Below, one piece after another: positions 24,528 to 31,353 of a stretch of DNA of 49,095 nucleotides. The DNA is from CAVALG01 sp963630555 (lineage in GTDB: Bacteria > Bacillota > Clostridia > Oscillospirales > Acutalibacteraceae), in the NCBI GenBank assembly GCA_963630555.1, contig CAVGND010000010.1, positions 1-49,095 of the forward strand, given 5' to 3'. The translations under genes were made by a program, and so were the position numbers. How positions within the stretch are numbered: position 1 is the first letter of the stretch; each line of letters begins with the position of its first letter. Under the pieces are notes generated by a model. That model did no database searches, was not told where the DNA came from, and saw only the letters and a list, made by a program, of their open reading frames with translations.

Positions 24528-24554
24528 TTGGCACTCTCTTACTTTGAGTGCTAA
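24528..24554 (-). promoter_or_regulatory. CIRCE operator (HrcA site)
   Basis: On the plus strand TTGGCACTC, a nine-base spacer and GAGTGCTAA. The consensus is TTAGCACTC-N9-GAGTGCTAA, so one base differs. It lies between the promoter and groES. Confidence 0.95.
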
Positions 24555-24558
24555 ATAT

Positions 24559-24586
24559 ATTGTAGTCCTTTTTTTTCAAAAATCAA
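24559..24586 (-). promoter_or_regulatory. groESL promoter
   Basis: On the minus strand TTGATT (24586-24581), a 16-base spacer and TACAAT (24564-24559), ending four bases before the CIRCE, so HrcA binding would cover the transcription start. Confidence 0.65.
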
Positions 24587-24684
24587 GACTAAATTGTGAA
24601 CTTTTTCAATATTTTTTTCAAAATTTTTGCAATAGGACAAAAAATGAGAAATTTACGCAAAAAAACACAATCGAAAAAAGCGAT

Positions 24685-25188
24685 TTATTCTTTTATCAAA
24701 ACCTTTTCGATTTTCCCGAAAAACATACGGTGGAAGTCGTTTTTTCCGTAGTTTTCGGAAACAATGTTTTTATCTGTAAAGTTATCCTTTTCAATGCTCT
24801 GAACATATTTTTTTCTGCAGATTATTACAAGGCGAGCCTGCTCAAAATATACCGTTCCGTCGCTGAAAAGAGGGGTAAGTCCGGTTGCCGCCGCTTTGTC
24901 GATATCTCTGCCCGATTTGTGCCCGCAAATTGCGTGCATGGATTTATCCTTTCCGAAAAAGCAGAGCGAGAAGGTATCGTTATTTTCTGCAAATTCCATA
25001 GTGTAGCGCTGCGGTCTTATAAGAGCAATCATATAATCATCACCCCATATTTCGCCGGCAAAACCCCAGCTGACGGTCATCATATTGAATTTATTTTCGT
25101 CTCCGGCGCCTAAAAGCGCCCATTCCGTTGATATCATTTTTATAAGATTATCGGGTATTTCTTTAGCACTGATTTCTTTGAAAGACAT
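24685..25188 (-). CDS. Flavin-reductase-like domain protein (flavoredoxin type)
   Basis: A 167-residue FMN-binding split-barrel protein. Features seen: WALLGAGDENKFNMMTVSWG near the N terminus (FMN-contacting region), MIALIRPQRYTMEFAENN, and FSLCFFGKDKSMHAICGHKSGRD. Family members are flavin reductases or electron carriers; the partner is unknown. The lone Cys of GHKSGRD-type proteins is present in AICG. It has its own promoter (25219-25247) and is divergent from the VTT protein gene. Confidence 0.82.
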   Translation of the reverse strand: MSFKEISAKEIPDNLIKMISTEWALLGAGDENKFNMMTVSWGFAGEIWGDDYMIALIRPQRYTMEFAENNDTFSLCFFGKDKSMHAICGHKSGRDIDKAAATGLTPLFSDGTVYFEQARLVIICRKKYVQSIEKDNFTDKNIVSENYGKNDFHRMFFGKIEKVLIKE

Positions 25189-25218
25189 AACACCACTCCT
25201 AAATTTAATTCATTTTAT

Positions 25219-25271
25219 ATTATATTATTAAATGGATATTCGGTCAATAAACATTTTTGCGGATTTGACCG
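25219..25271. promoter_or_regulatory. Divergent promoter region with inverted repeat
   Basis: For the minus strand TTGACC (25247-25242), a 17-base spacer and TATAAT (25224-25219) drive the flavin-reductase-like gene. CGGTCAA at 25241-25247 is perfectly inverted at 25265-25271, so the -35 region is one arm of a dyad. On the plus strand TTGATT (25273-25278), 16 bases and TATAAT (25295-25300) may serve the VTT gene. A shared operator is possible. Confidence 0.6.
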
Positions 25272-25348
25272 TTTGATTTTTTAAAACCGTAATGTATAAT
25301 ATAGTAAGTATATTTGTATATAATTTGTATAATTCGAGAGGTGAAAGA

Positions 25349-26065
25349 GTGCATTATTTGTTAAGTAAAAAAAGTATGCGCGTAATTTATAAGGCGCTGC
25401 TTATTTGCATATGGGCATATATAGTTTTGTTTTGCGTTTTTAATCACGATAAATTATCGGTTGATAAAGTGCTTGTATATACGCCTGAAAACCCCGTGCT
25501 GGCTGCGGTGCTGCTGCTTATGCTGTTTGCGCTTAAATCGCTGAGCGTTGTGGTCTATGCCGGTATTTTATATGCGGCTTCGGGTATAATTTTCCCGTTT
25601 CCCGTTGCGCTTATTATCAATATATTGGGGACGGCTGTAATGGTGTCGCTGCCGTATTATATAGGTATGCAGGACGGTGCTCATCTTGCCGAAAAAATAC
25701 GAAAAAAATTCCCTAAAACGGAATTGCTTAAAGAATTCAGGGACGGGAATGATTTTATGTTTACGCTTACGGTGCGCCTAATCGGCATTTTGCCGTGCGA
25801 TATAGTAAGTATGTACTTCGGAGCGTGCAAAATAAAATATTCTCACTATCTTGCCGCCTGTATTATCGGTATGCTGCCTGCGGCGGTAACATTCCCGCTT
25901 ATAGGAACAAATATTTCAAATGCGGGCTCGCCCGAATTCATAATTTCCGTGTCGGTTAATATTGCGCTTGCCGTGATTTCACTTATTGTGTGCAAAACCG
26001 CACAATCCGTACACACAAAGAAAATCAAAAAAGGGGAGATAAACAGTGCCGAAAATCGGAAATGA
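25349..26065 (+). CDS. VTT-domain (TVP38/TMEM64, DedA-like) membrane protein
   Basis: Polytopic inner-membrane protein of 238 residues, about five to six helices, with the VTT-domain pattern: a glycine-rich re-entrant region (NILGTAVMVSLPYYIG) and a second near FTLTVRLIGILPCDIVSMYFG. Recent work on the superfamily assigns some members as polyprenyl-phosphate or phospholipid flippases; the substrate here is not known. The start is a GTG at 25349 with GAGAGGTG upstream; the frame is open to 25292, but that lies in the promoter. It overlaps the GT8 gene by 20 bases. Confidence 0.82.
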   Translation: MHYLLSKKSMRVIYKALLICIWAYIVLFCVFNHDKLSVDKVLVYTPENPVLAAVLLLMLFALKSLSVVVYAGILYAASGIIFPFPVALIINILGTAVMVSLPYYIGMQDGAHLAEKIRKKFPKTELLKEFRDGNDFMFTLTVRLIGILPCDIVSMYFGACKIKYSHYLAACIIGMLPAAVTFPLIGTNISNAGSPEFIISVSVNIALAVISLIVCKTAQSVHTKKIKKGEINSAENRK

Positions 26066-26882
26066 AATCAACATTCTGGTAACGCTTGACAGTAACTATA
26101 TACCGTACCTTAACGTTATGCTGTTTTCGCTTATGAGCAGTAATCCCGACGAATATTTCAGGGTGTTCCTGCTTAATAACAAGGTTGAAAAGTCGGATGT
26201 TGAAAGCAGTGAAAAAATATTGGGCGACAGCGGAACTTTAAAACTTGTAAAAATAAAAGAAACAGAACTTGACGCCGCACCCACTACCGACCGTTATCCA
26301 AAGGAAATTTACTACCGCATATTTGCGGCAAAGTACCTGCCGCAGGATATTGAAAGGGTGCTGTACCTTGACCCCGACCTTATAGTAAATAACGGTATAC
26401 GGGCGCTTTATGATATGGATATGGGCAACAATTATTTTGCGGCTGCTTCGCATATAGGCGGCGTTTTGCATTTTATTAATGAAATAAGGCTTGATATGGG
26501 GGAGGAAAGCCCGTATATCAATTCCGGCGTAATGCTTATGAATCTTGCGCAACTGCGTAAAGAACAGCGGTTTGAAGAGGTTTTTGAATATATTAGAAAC
26601 CATAAATCAAAACTGATTTTACCCGATCAGGATATAATCAGCGGCTTGTACGGTGACCGAATAATTGCGCTTGACCCGTTTAAGTATAATATGACCGAAA
26701 GGTTGTTTGCCTTCCGTTTCCGAAACGGGGGCCGCTCGGGTTTAAAAGATGTAAGAGAAAATGCGGTTATTATTCATTATTGCGGCCGCAACAAGCCCTG
26801 GAAAAACAATTATATCGGCAGACTTAATGTATTTTATGATGAAACGCTGAAAAGAATGAATCCCGAGGATGCCGATGATTAA
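26046..26882 (+). CDS. Glycosyltransferase family 8
   Basis: Retaining sugar transferase using a UDP- or similar nucleotide sugar, 278 residues. Family features: N-terminal NILVTLDSNYIPYLNVML, the metal-binding DxD motif in YLDPDLIV, PYINSGVMLMNL, LPDQDIISGLYGD, and the C-terminal IIHYCGRNKPW. It resembles GT8 enzymes that build surface glycans such as LPS- or teichoic-acid-like polymers; the acceptor is unknown. The start is a GTG overlapping the VTT gene, with GGGGAG upstream, so the two may act in the same envelope process. Confidence 0.9.
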   Translation: MPKIGNEINILVTLDSNYIPYLNVMLFSLMSSNPDEYFRVFLLNNKVEKSDVESSEKILGDSGTLKLVKIKETELDAAPTTDRYPKEIYYRIFAAKYLPQDIERVLYLDPDLIVNNGIRALYDMDMGNNYFAAASHIGGVLHFINEIRLDMGEESPYINSGVMLMNLAQLRKEQRFEEVFEYIRNHKSKLILPDQDIISGLYGDRIIALDPFKYNMTERLFAFRFRNGGRSGLKDVRENAVIIHYCGRNKPWKNNYIGRLNVFYDETLKRMNPEDADD

Positions 26883-26953
26883 AGTTTGCAAAATGTTTTT
26901 GCATCGGTATTTTATCACCGTTCCGAAATGTACACTTTTTATCTGAGTTCTAA

Positions 26954-26985
26954 TAACTCCCGAAACGAACCGGTTTCGGGAGTTA
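26954..26985 (+). terminator. Hairpin terminator after the GT8 gene
   Basis: A perfect 13-bp stem TAACTCCCGAAAC/GTTTCGGGAGTTA with loop GAACCG, followed by AAATTATTT. The T-run is weak, but the stem is strong and correctly placed. Confidence 0.65.
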
Positions 26986-27283
26986 AAATTATTTGCTTGA
27001 TTTTATACCAAGAGGTGTTTTGTGAGAATTTCCGGTTTTTAATTATAAAATCAGCACCATAAGGCGTTTATATGTCGGCACTCTAACTGCCGCTCGTCAC
27101 ATCTAATGTCTACCGTCCGAAACCGGCGGCAAAGGGCGATACAAATAATCGGGATGAAATTACTGTGGGCGGAACTTCGGTCAAAACCGCAGGAAGTTGT
27201 ATTTTTTACACTAAGATAAGCGTTGAATAAATAGTCGGGATAGAGCGTCTAAAAGCACTATTCTGAAAAAGCAAAATTTTCTC
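26986..27283. other. Non-coding stretch before the MATE remnant
   Basis: About 300 bases without a credible gene. It contains scattered short inverted repeats but no recognisable family. With the decayed genes to its right it looks like the edge of a degraded accessory insertion. Confidence 0.4.
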
Positions 27284-27314
27284 TTGACTCTACAATCATT
27301 ATAGAGTTTATAAT
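27284..27314 (+). promoter_or_regulatory. MerR-type promoter/operator of the MATE remnant
   Basis: TTGACT (27284-27289) and TATAAT (27309-27314) are separated by 19 bases rather than 17. The spacer contains a dyad, ACTCTA at 27287-27292 and TAGAGT at 27302-27307. An over-long spacer with a central dyad is the hallmark of promoters activated by MerR-family regulators. No merR gene is in this window. Confidence 0.75.
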
Positions 27315-27350
27315 ATAAGAGTCATTAAATGCAAAGAAGGAACAAGCGCA

Positions 27351-27635
27351 ATGGAAAAGAACTTAACCACCGGCAGCGTATTCAAAAATGTCATCCTGTT
27401 CTCGCTGCCGTACTTACTCTCATATTTCTTGCAGACCCTCTATGGAATGGCTGACCTGTTCATCATCGGTCAGTTTGAGGGCGTCGCAAGCACCACCGCC
27501 GTTTCCGTCGGCTCACAGGTTATGCATATGCTCACGGTGATGATCGTCGGGCTTGCTATGGGAACGACCGTCAGCATCGGGCAAGCCATCGGTGCGGGTG
27601 ACCGCAGGCAAGCGTCAAAGGATGTGGGCAATGGA
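27351..27635 (+). pseudogene. Truncated MATE multidrug efflux gene, N-terminal fragment
   Basis: About 94 residues match the start of a MATE-family Na+- or H+-coupled efflux transporter: LTTGSVFKNVILFSLPYLLS, QTLYGMADLFIIGQF, and SIGQAIGAGDRRQASKDVGN. Intact members have about 450 residues and twelve helices. Homology stops abruptly at GN; the frame then runs into unrelated sequence and stops at 27707. A normal ATG with AAGGAACAAG and a MerR-type promoter remain. The break coincides with the start of a transposase-like fragment, pointing to insertion followed by deletion. Non-functional as a pump. Confidence 0.8.
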
Positions 27636-27948
27636 AAGCAATATATTATCTATTATAGGAAACAGAATGAAGGACAGACGGGCTTGTTGGAGTATAAAAG
27701 GCGGTAATAATACGGCAAGAATGCTGTGTCTGAAAATGACGGGAAGATTGCCGGAGGTATTAGGCACACTTACCGCAATAACATTACCGGAAAAATACAG
27801 CGAAGAACTTAATCTGCCGTTGTCTTCGTCACAGGTGCCGCAAAGCACGGGAAAAGGATATAACGGGTTTAAAAATGCAGGAGCGTTCCCCTCAAATTCC
27901 GAATATAAATGGCTTCGCAACCTTGGCAGTATAGGATTTGAGGCATAG
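27631..27948 (+). pseudogene. Transposase C-terminal remnant (ISLre2/UPF0236-like, tentative)
   Basis: In another frame from the MATE fragment, about 105 residues begin MESNILSIIGNRMKDRRACW and continue SIKGGNNTARMLCLKMTGRL, recalling the C-terminal end of ISLre2-family (UPF0236) transposases, where a WSxxGxxNxA motif follows a conserved NRMKxRR-like stretch. The upstream two thirds of such a protein is absent, and no start signal exists at the junction. The family call is from memory of the motif and is tentative; that it is a foreign C-terminal fragment joined to a broken MATE gene is better supported. Confidence 0.5.
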
Positions 27949-28014
27949 TATGCCTTGAATCCGTAATTGCCGCACAGTAAATCCGCAATGAGCAGTCAAG
28001 GGTGGCAAAGCTGT

Positions 28015-28226
28015 TTATTCCTTTCGGATTATGTGGTCTACTGAACAGTTGAACCTTTCGGAATATTGGCAATCGTTTGTAACATCGGAATGACTGTGCC
28101 GTTTTCAATATTGCTGACGGTGCGTGCGGTGGAATCAATCTCTTCTGCAAAAGCTTCCTGCGATTTCTTTGCTGCTTTGCGAATAATTCGAATGTTTTTG
28201 CCGATGGATTCAGCGTCAAGAGTCAT
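28015..28226 (-). pseudogene. XRE (Cro/C1-type) repressor with a one-base frameshift
   Basis: The start ATG at 28226 has AAGGGTG upstream. The HTH_3 domain reads IGKNIRIIRKAAKKSQEAFA, then STARTVSNIENGTVIP and MLQTIANI; the frame then runs to PKGSTVQ and a stop at 28038, about 62 residues. Adding one T near 28060-28064 restores ISERFNCSVDHIIRKE and a stop at 28015-28017, the usual end of a 70-residue Cro/C1 protein. So this is either a recently broken repressor or a natural truncation. It has its own promoter and palindromic operator. Confidence 0.75.
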
Positions 28227-28244
28227 TTTTTCACCCTTGATGTC

Positions 28245-28289
28245 ATTATATCGCGCATAGAAACATTTTTCCACGAAATGCATTTCGTG
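28245..28289 (-). promoter_or_regulatory. Promoter and 18-bp palindromic operator of the XRE gene
   Basis: On the minus strand TATAAT at 28250-28245. An exact 18-bp palindrome, CACGAAATGCATTTCGTG, lies at 28272-28289 and overlaps the -35 position, where the -35 match is poor (TGGAAA). This is a typical layout for autorepression by a Cro/C1 protein. Confidence 0.65.
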
Positions 28290-28446
28290 TTTTGACAAAA
28301 ATTTAAAATTGCTTCCAATTCACTATCCCACTATCCCAAAAGTATATTCGGAGGAAAAACTATATAAAAATCTTTTGGCTTTTTCGATTTTTGTGTGCCA
28401 ATTTTTGCCAACTTTTACTTGACAGTTACTTTTTTATATTTTGTAC

Positions 28447-28475
28447 TTGTAAATTTTGTTTCGTTGTATTATAAT
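28447..28475 (+). promoter_or_regulatory. Promoter of the SRP RNA
   Basis: TTGTAA (28447-28452), a 17-base spacer and TATAAT (28470-28475), predicting a start near 28482-28488, exactly where the RNA fold begins. Confidence 0.8.
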
Positions 28476-28487
28476 ACTTATATTGTT

Positions 28488-28627
28488 GATGCGCTTATGG
28501 GCGTGCGAACGATCGGGCCTGTGCGACAGTGCGCTGTGAACCATGTCAGGCGGGGAACCGAGCAGCATTAAGCGGAATGCGCTGTGCGCCGCAGTAATTC
28601 GGTCGTTCGTACTTCCGTGAGCGCATC
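28488..28627 (+). ncRNA. ffs: Bacterial signal recognition particle RNA
   Basis: RNA scaffold of SRP, binding Ffh to target nascent membrane proteins. The domain IV core is unmistakable: ATGTCAGG, an asymmetric loop, GGGGAACC as apical region, and AGCAGC on the return strand. A long outer stem closes the molecule, with GATGCGC at 28488-28494 pairing with GCGCATC at 28621-28627. About 140 bases, so lacking the full Alu domain of Bacillus-type 6S/large SRP RNA. No terminator separates it from dnaX, 35 bases on, so a co-transcript may be processed. Confidence 0.92.
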
Positions 28628-28661
28628 TTGATATATTAAACCGGACAAGGGGGCGCGGCGC

Positions 28662-30365
28662 GTGGCTTACACGGCTCTTTACAGAAAATACAGACCGGAC
28701 AGGTTTTCGGATGTTGTGGGTCAATCGCATATAACCGATATTTTAACCGGTGAACTTAAAAAGGGAAAAATTTTTCATGCCTATTTGTTCACGGGGCCCC
28801 GCGGAACCGGTAAGACAAGTTGTGCCAAAATACTTGCAAAAGCGATAAACTGCGAAAATCCGCAAAACGGTGACGCTTGCTGTGAATGTGAATCGTGCCG
28901 CAGGATAGCCGCAGGTGAAAATCTTGATATAACCGAAATGGACGCGGCTTCAAACAGGGGCATTGCCGATATAAACAACATACGTGATCGGGTGAATTAT
29001 ACTCCGGCAATGTCGAAATACAGTGTTTATATTGTTGATGAGGTTCATATGCTTACGACGGAGGCATTCAATGCCCTGTTAAAAACTCTTGAAGAACCGC
29101 CGAAGCATATTGTTTTTATATTGGCGACGACCGAGGTGCACAAACTGCCCGCAACTATACTTTCGCGTTGTCAGCGCTTTGATTTCCGCAGAATAGAGTC
29201 GGGCGTTATTAAAGACAGAATTTTAAATATTGCCGAAAAAGAGAATATTGAAATAGAAGAAAAGGCGGCGGAACTTATCGCCTCAATATCCGACGGCGGA
29301 ATGAGGGACGCACTTTCAACTTTAGATCTCTGTTCCGCGGGCGGCGAGAAAATAACCGTTGACACGGTGCGTAACGCATGCGCACTCGCAGGTAACGGAT
29401 ATTTAACCGAATTGGCGGACAGCGTACGGAAAGGCGATGTCGGCGCGGCTTTAAAAAAGATTGATGAACTTTATAAAAATTCGGTTGATATGCAGCATTT
29501 GTGCGAAGAACTGTGTTCGCATTACCGCGACCTTATGATAGCCAAAACCGTGGAACATCCGGAAAAAATAATTCTTTGCCCGGCTGACGACCTTGCCGCA
29601 ATCGTCAAACAGGCGGATGAATACCGCCTCACTGGTATACTTCTTGCCATAAGGGTTTTGGGGGACGCAAGGGCGAGAATGAACAACCAAAACCGGCGCA
29701 GTGAATTTGAAATGGCAATTGTTAAATTGTGCCATCCGGAAATAAATACGGAGCCCGACGCAATTAACGAAAGGCTTACAAAACTTGAAGAACGCATAAA
29801 GAATTTTGCCTTTTCCGCACAACCTGCAGCAGGTGTTAAGTCGGCAGAACAACCGGGGACACCCGAAAAAGCGGCTGCGATACAAAATAAAACATCAAAA
29901 AACGGGTCTGAAAACCGCGGACGGGGCGGTACCGAAAATCAAAAAAGCCTAAGCGCCGAAACAACGCCCGAGATTGAAGCGGAAACACCTGCAAGTCCCG
30001 AAGAAACCAAATCCGAAACGGCGCCGGCAGGCGGAATATTACAAATTAAAGAATGGGGCGCAATACTTTCGGAACTTAAAAACATCAGTCCTTTAATGGC
30101 AGGCGGGCTTTACGGTTCGGTTGCGTATCTTAAAGGCAATACGGTGCTTATTGATTGCGAAAATCAGATTTTTATTGATATGATGAGGGAACAACCCCAA
30201 TTTCGTGACCAGATAAAGGCTGCCATAAAAAATGTTACCGGGAAAATATACGGCATAGGCCCCTATAATAAAACCACGGCGACAGTGTCTGACTCAAGTG
30301 ATCCCCTCGGCGGCATTATAAGCAAATTATCGGAACTTGAAGTGCCGACGGATTACAATGATTAA
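28662..30365 (+). CDS. dnaX: DNA polymerase III subunit gamma/tau
   Basis: Clamp-loader ATPase coupling the polymerase to the sliding-clamp loader. Residues 1-240 hold the AAA+ module: YRKYRPDRFSDVVGQ, Walker A GPRGTGKTS with Lys51, four zinc Cys between CENPQNGDACCECESC, DEVH Walker B and the SRC motif (ILSRCQRFDF). A helical collar follows, then a low-complexity linker about 375-455 rich in Ala, Glu, Lys and Pro, then a C-terminal tau domain. 567 residues, GTG start with AAGGGGG upstream. An in-phase A AAA AAG heptamer lies at 29453-29459. Confidence 0.96.
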   Translation: MAYTALYRKYRPDRFSDVVGQSHITDILTGELKKGKIFHAYLFTGPRGTGKTSCAKILAKAINCENPQNGDACCECESCRRIAAGENLDITEMDAASNRGIADINNIRDRVNYTPAMSKYSVYIVDEVHMLTTEAFNALLKTLEEPPKHIVFILATTEVHKLPATILSRCQRFDFRRIESGVIKDRILNIAEKENIEIEEKAAELIASISDGGMRDALSTLDLCSAGGEKITVDTVRNACALAGNGYLTELADSVRKGDVGAALKKIDELYKNSVDMQHLCEELCSHYRDLMIAKTVEHPEKIILCPADDLAAIVKQADEYRLTGILLAIRVLGDARARMNNQNRRSEFEMAIVKLCHPEINTEPDAINERLTKLEERIKNFAFSAQPAAGVKSAEQPGTPEKAAAIQNKTSKNGSENRGRGGTENQKSLSAETTPEIEAETPASPEETKSETAPAGGILQIKEWGAILSELKNISPLMAGGLYGSVAYLKGNTVLIDCENQIFIDMMREQPQFRDQIKAAIKNVTGKIYGIGPYNKTTATVSDSSDPLGGIISKLSELEVPTDYND

Positions 30366-30389
30366 TAATAATTAGTGAGGAGAGAAATT

Positions 30390-30740
30390 ATGAAAGCAAG
30401 AATACCCGGAGGAATGGGCGGCGGACAGAACGCAATGCTTAAAAAGGTTCAGCAGATGCAGGAGGATATGGCGGCACTGCAGTCGGATCTGGAAACACGC
30501 GAATACAATGGTGTTTCCGGCGGCGGAATGATAAATGTTACGCTTGACGGAAAATACAATATGAAGCGAATTTCAATCAGCCCCGATGCAGTTGACCCCG
30601 ACGATATTGAAATGCTTGAAGATCTTATCACCGTTGCGGTAAACGAGGCGGTAACAAAGGTTGCCAAAACCGCCGAAGATGAGATGTCGCAAATAACGGG
30701 CGGACTTAACATTCCCGGAATGCCGGCAGGGTTGTTGTAA
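30390..30740 (+). CDS. YbaB/EbfC nucleoid-associated protein
   Basis: Small DNA-binding dimer with tweezer-like helices, conserved between dnaX and recR across bacteria. The 116-residue protein starts KARIPGGMGGGQNAMLKKVQ, with the family features QQMQEDMAAL, VSGGGMINVTLDGKY and a methionine/glycine-rich end (GGLNIPGMPAGLL). The ATG at 30390 has AGGAGAG at ideal spacing; an upstream frame start at 30375 is only five residues longer. It overlaps recR by one base. Confidence 0.95.
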   Translation: MKARIPGGMGGGQNAMLKKVQQMQEDMAALQSDLETREYNGVSGGGMINVTLDGKYNMKRISISPDAVDPDDIEMLEDLITVAVNEAVTKVAKTAEDEMSQITGGLNIPGMPAGLL

Positions 30741-31339
30741 TGATGTACGAGGTTGCGCCGCTTGAAGAACTGATACGGAGTTTTGAGCGGCTTCCCGGTA
30801 TCGGGAGAAAGACCGCCGCAAGGCTTGCAATGTATGTTATAAGTGACCGTACGGGAATGGCGGAAAAATTTGCACAGTCGCTTGTCGATGCCAAAAATGC
30901 GATACGTTATTGCAGCGTCTGTCAGAACATAACGGACAGGGAAATTTGCTCAATTTGTTCAAATCCGGCAAGGGATAAAAGCGTGATATGCGTTGTGGAA
31001 GTTCCGCAGGATGTTATGGCATTTGAGCGGACGAACGAATATCACGGGGTGTACCACGTGCTGCACGGTGTGATTTCGCCGCTTGACGGAATAGGCCCCG
31101 ACGATATAAAATTAAAGGAACTTACGGCACGCCTTTCGGGCGGCGAGGTTAAAGAGATGATTATTGCCACTAACCCGACGGTAGAGGGTGAGGCAACTGC
31201 CAACTATATTTCAAGATTGGTTAAACCGCTTAACATAAAGGTTACGCGTTTGGCTTACGGTATCCCTGCGGGCGGAAATCTTGAATATGCCGACGCGATT
31301 ACTTTGGCGCACGCGCTTGAAGGCAGAAACGAAATTTAG
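30740..31339 (+). CDS. recR: Recombination protein RecR
   Basis: Ring-forming recombination mediator that acts with RecO (and RecF) to load RecA at gaps. 199 residues: N-terminal helix-hairpin-helix (LPGIGRKTAARLA), C4 zinc finger with Cys58, 61, 70 and 73, Toprim domain (ICVVEVPQDVMAFERT), and the C-terminal Walker-B-like end. Start is coupled to ybaB (TAATG). Confidence 0.97.
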   Translation: MMYEVAPLEELIRSFERLPGIGRKTAARLAMYVISDRTGMAEKFAQSLVDAKNAIRYCSVCQNITDREICSICSNPARDKSVICVVEVPQDVMAFERTNEYHGVYHVLHGVISPLDGIGPDDIKLKELTARLSGGEVKEMIIATNPTVEGEATANYISRLVKPLNIKVTRLAYGIPAGGNLEYADAITLAHALEGRNEI

Positions 31340-31353
31340 CAGAGGTAAGGCTT

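Noticed and set aside
27942..27957. Short palindrome GGCATAGTATGCC as an insertion sequence end
   Set aside because: Too short, and no second copy or target duplication could be found in the window.
27869..28219. Minus-strand open frame of 116 codons overlapping the XRE gene and the transposase remnant
   Set aside because: It crosses the XRE coding region in another frame, has no family resemblance and no binding site; only its short overlap illustrates the frameshift region.
28227..28298. Longer N terminus of the XRE gene starting at 28298
   Set aside because: It would read through the -10 box and the palindromic operator; the ATG at 28226 has a binding site and begins at the domain.
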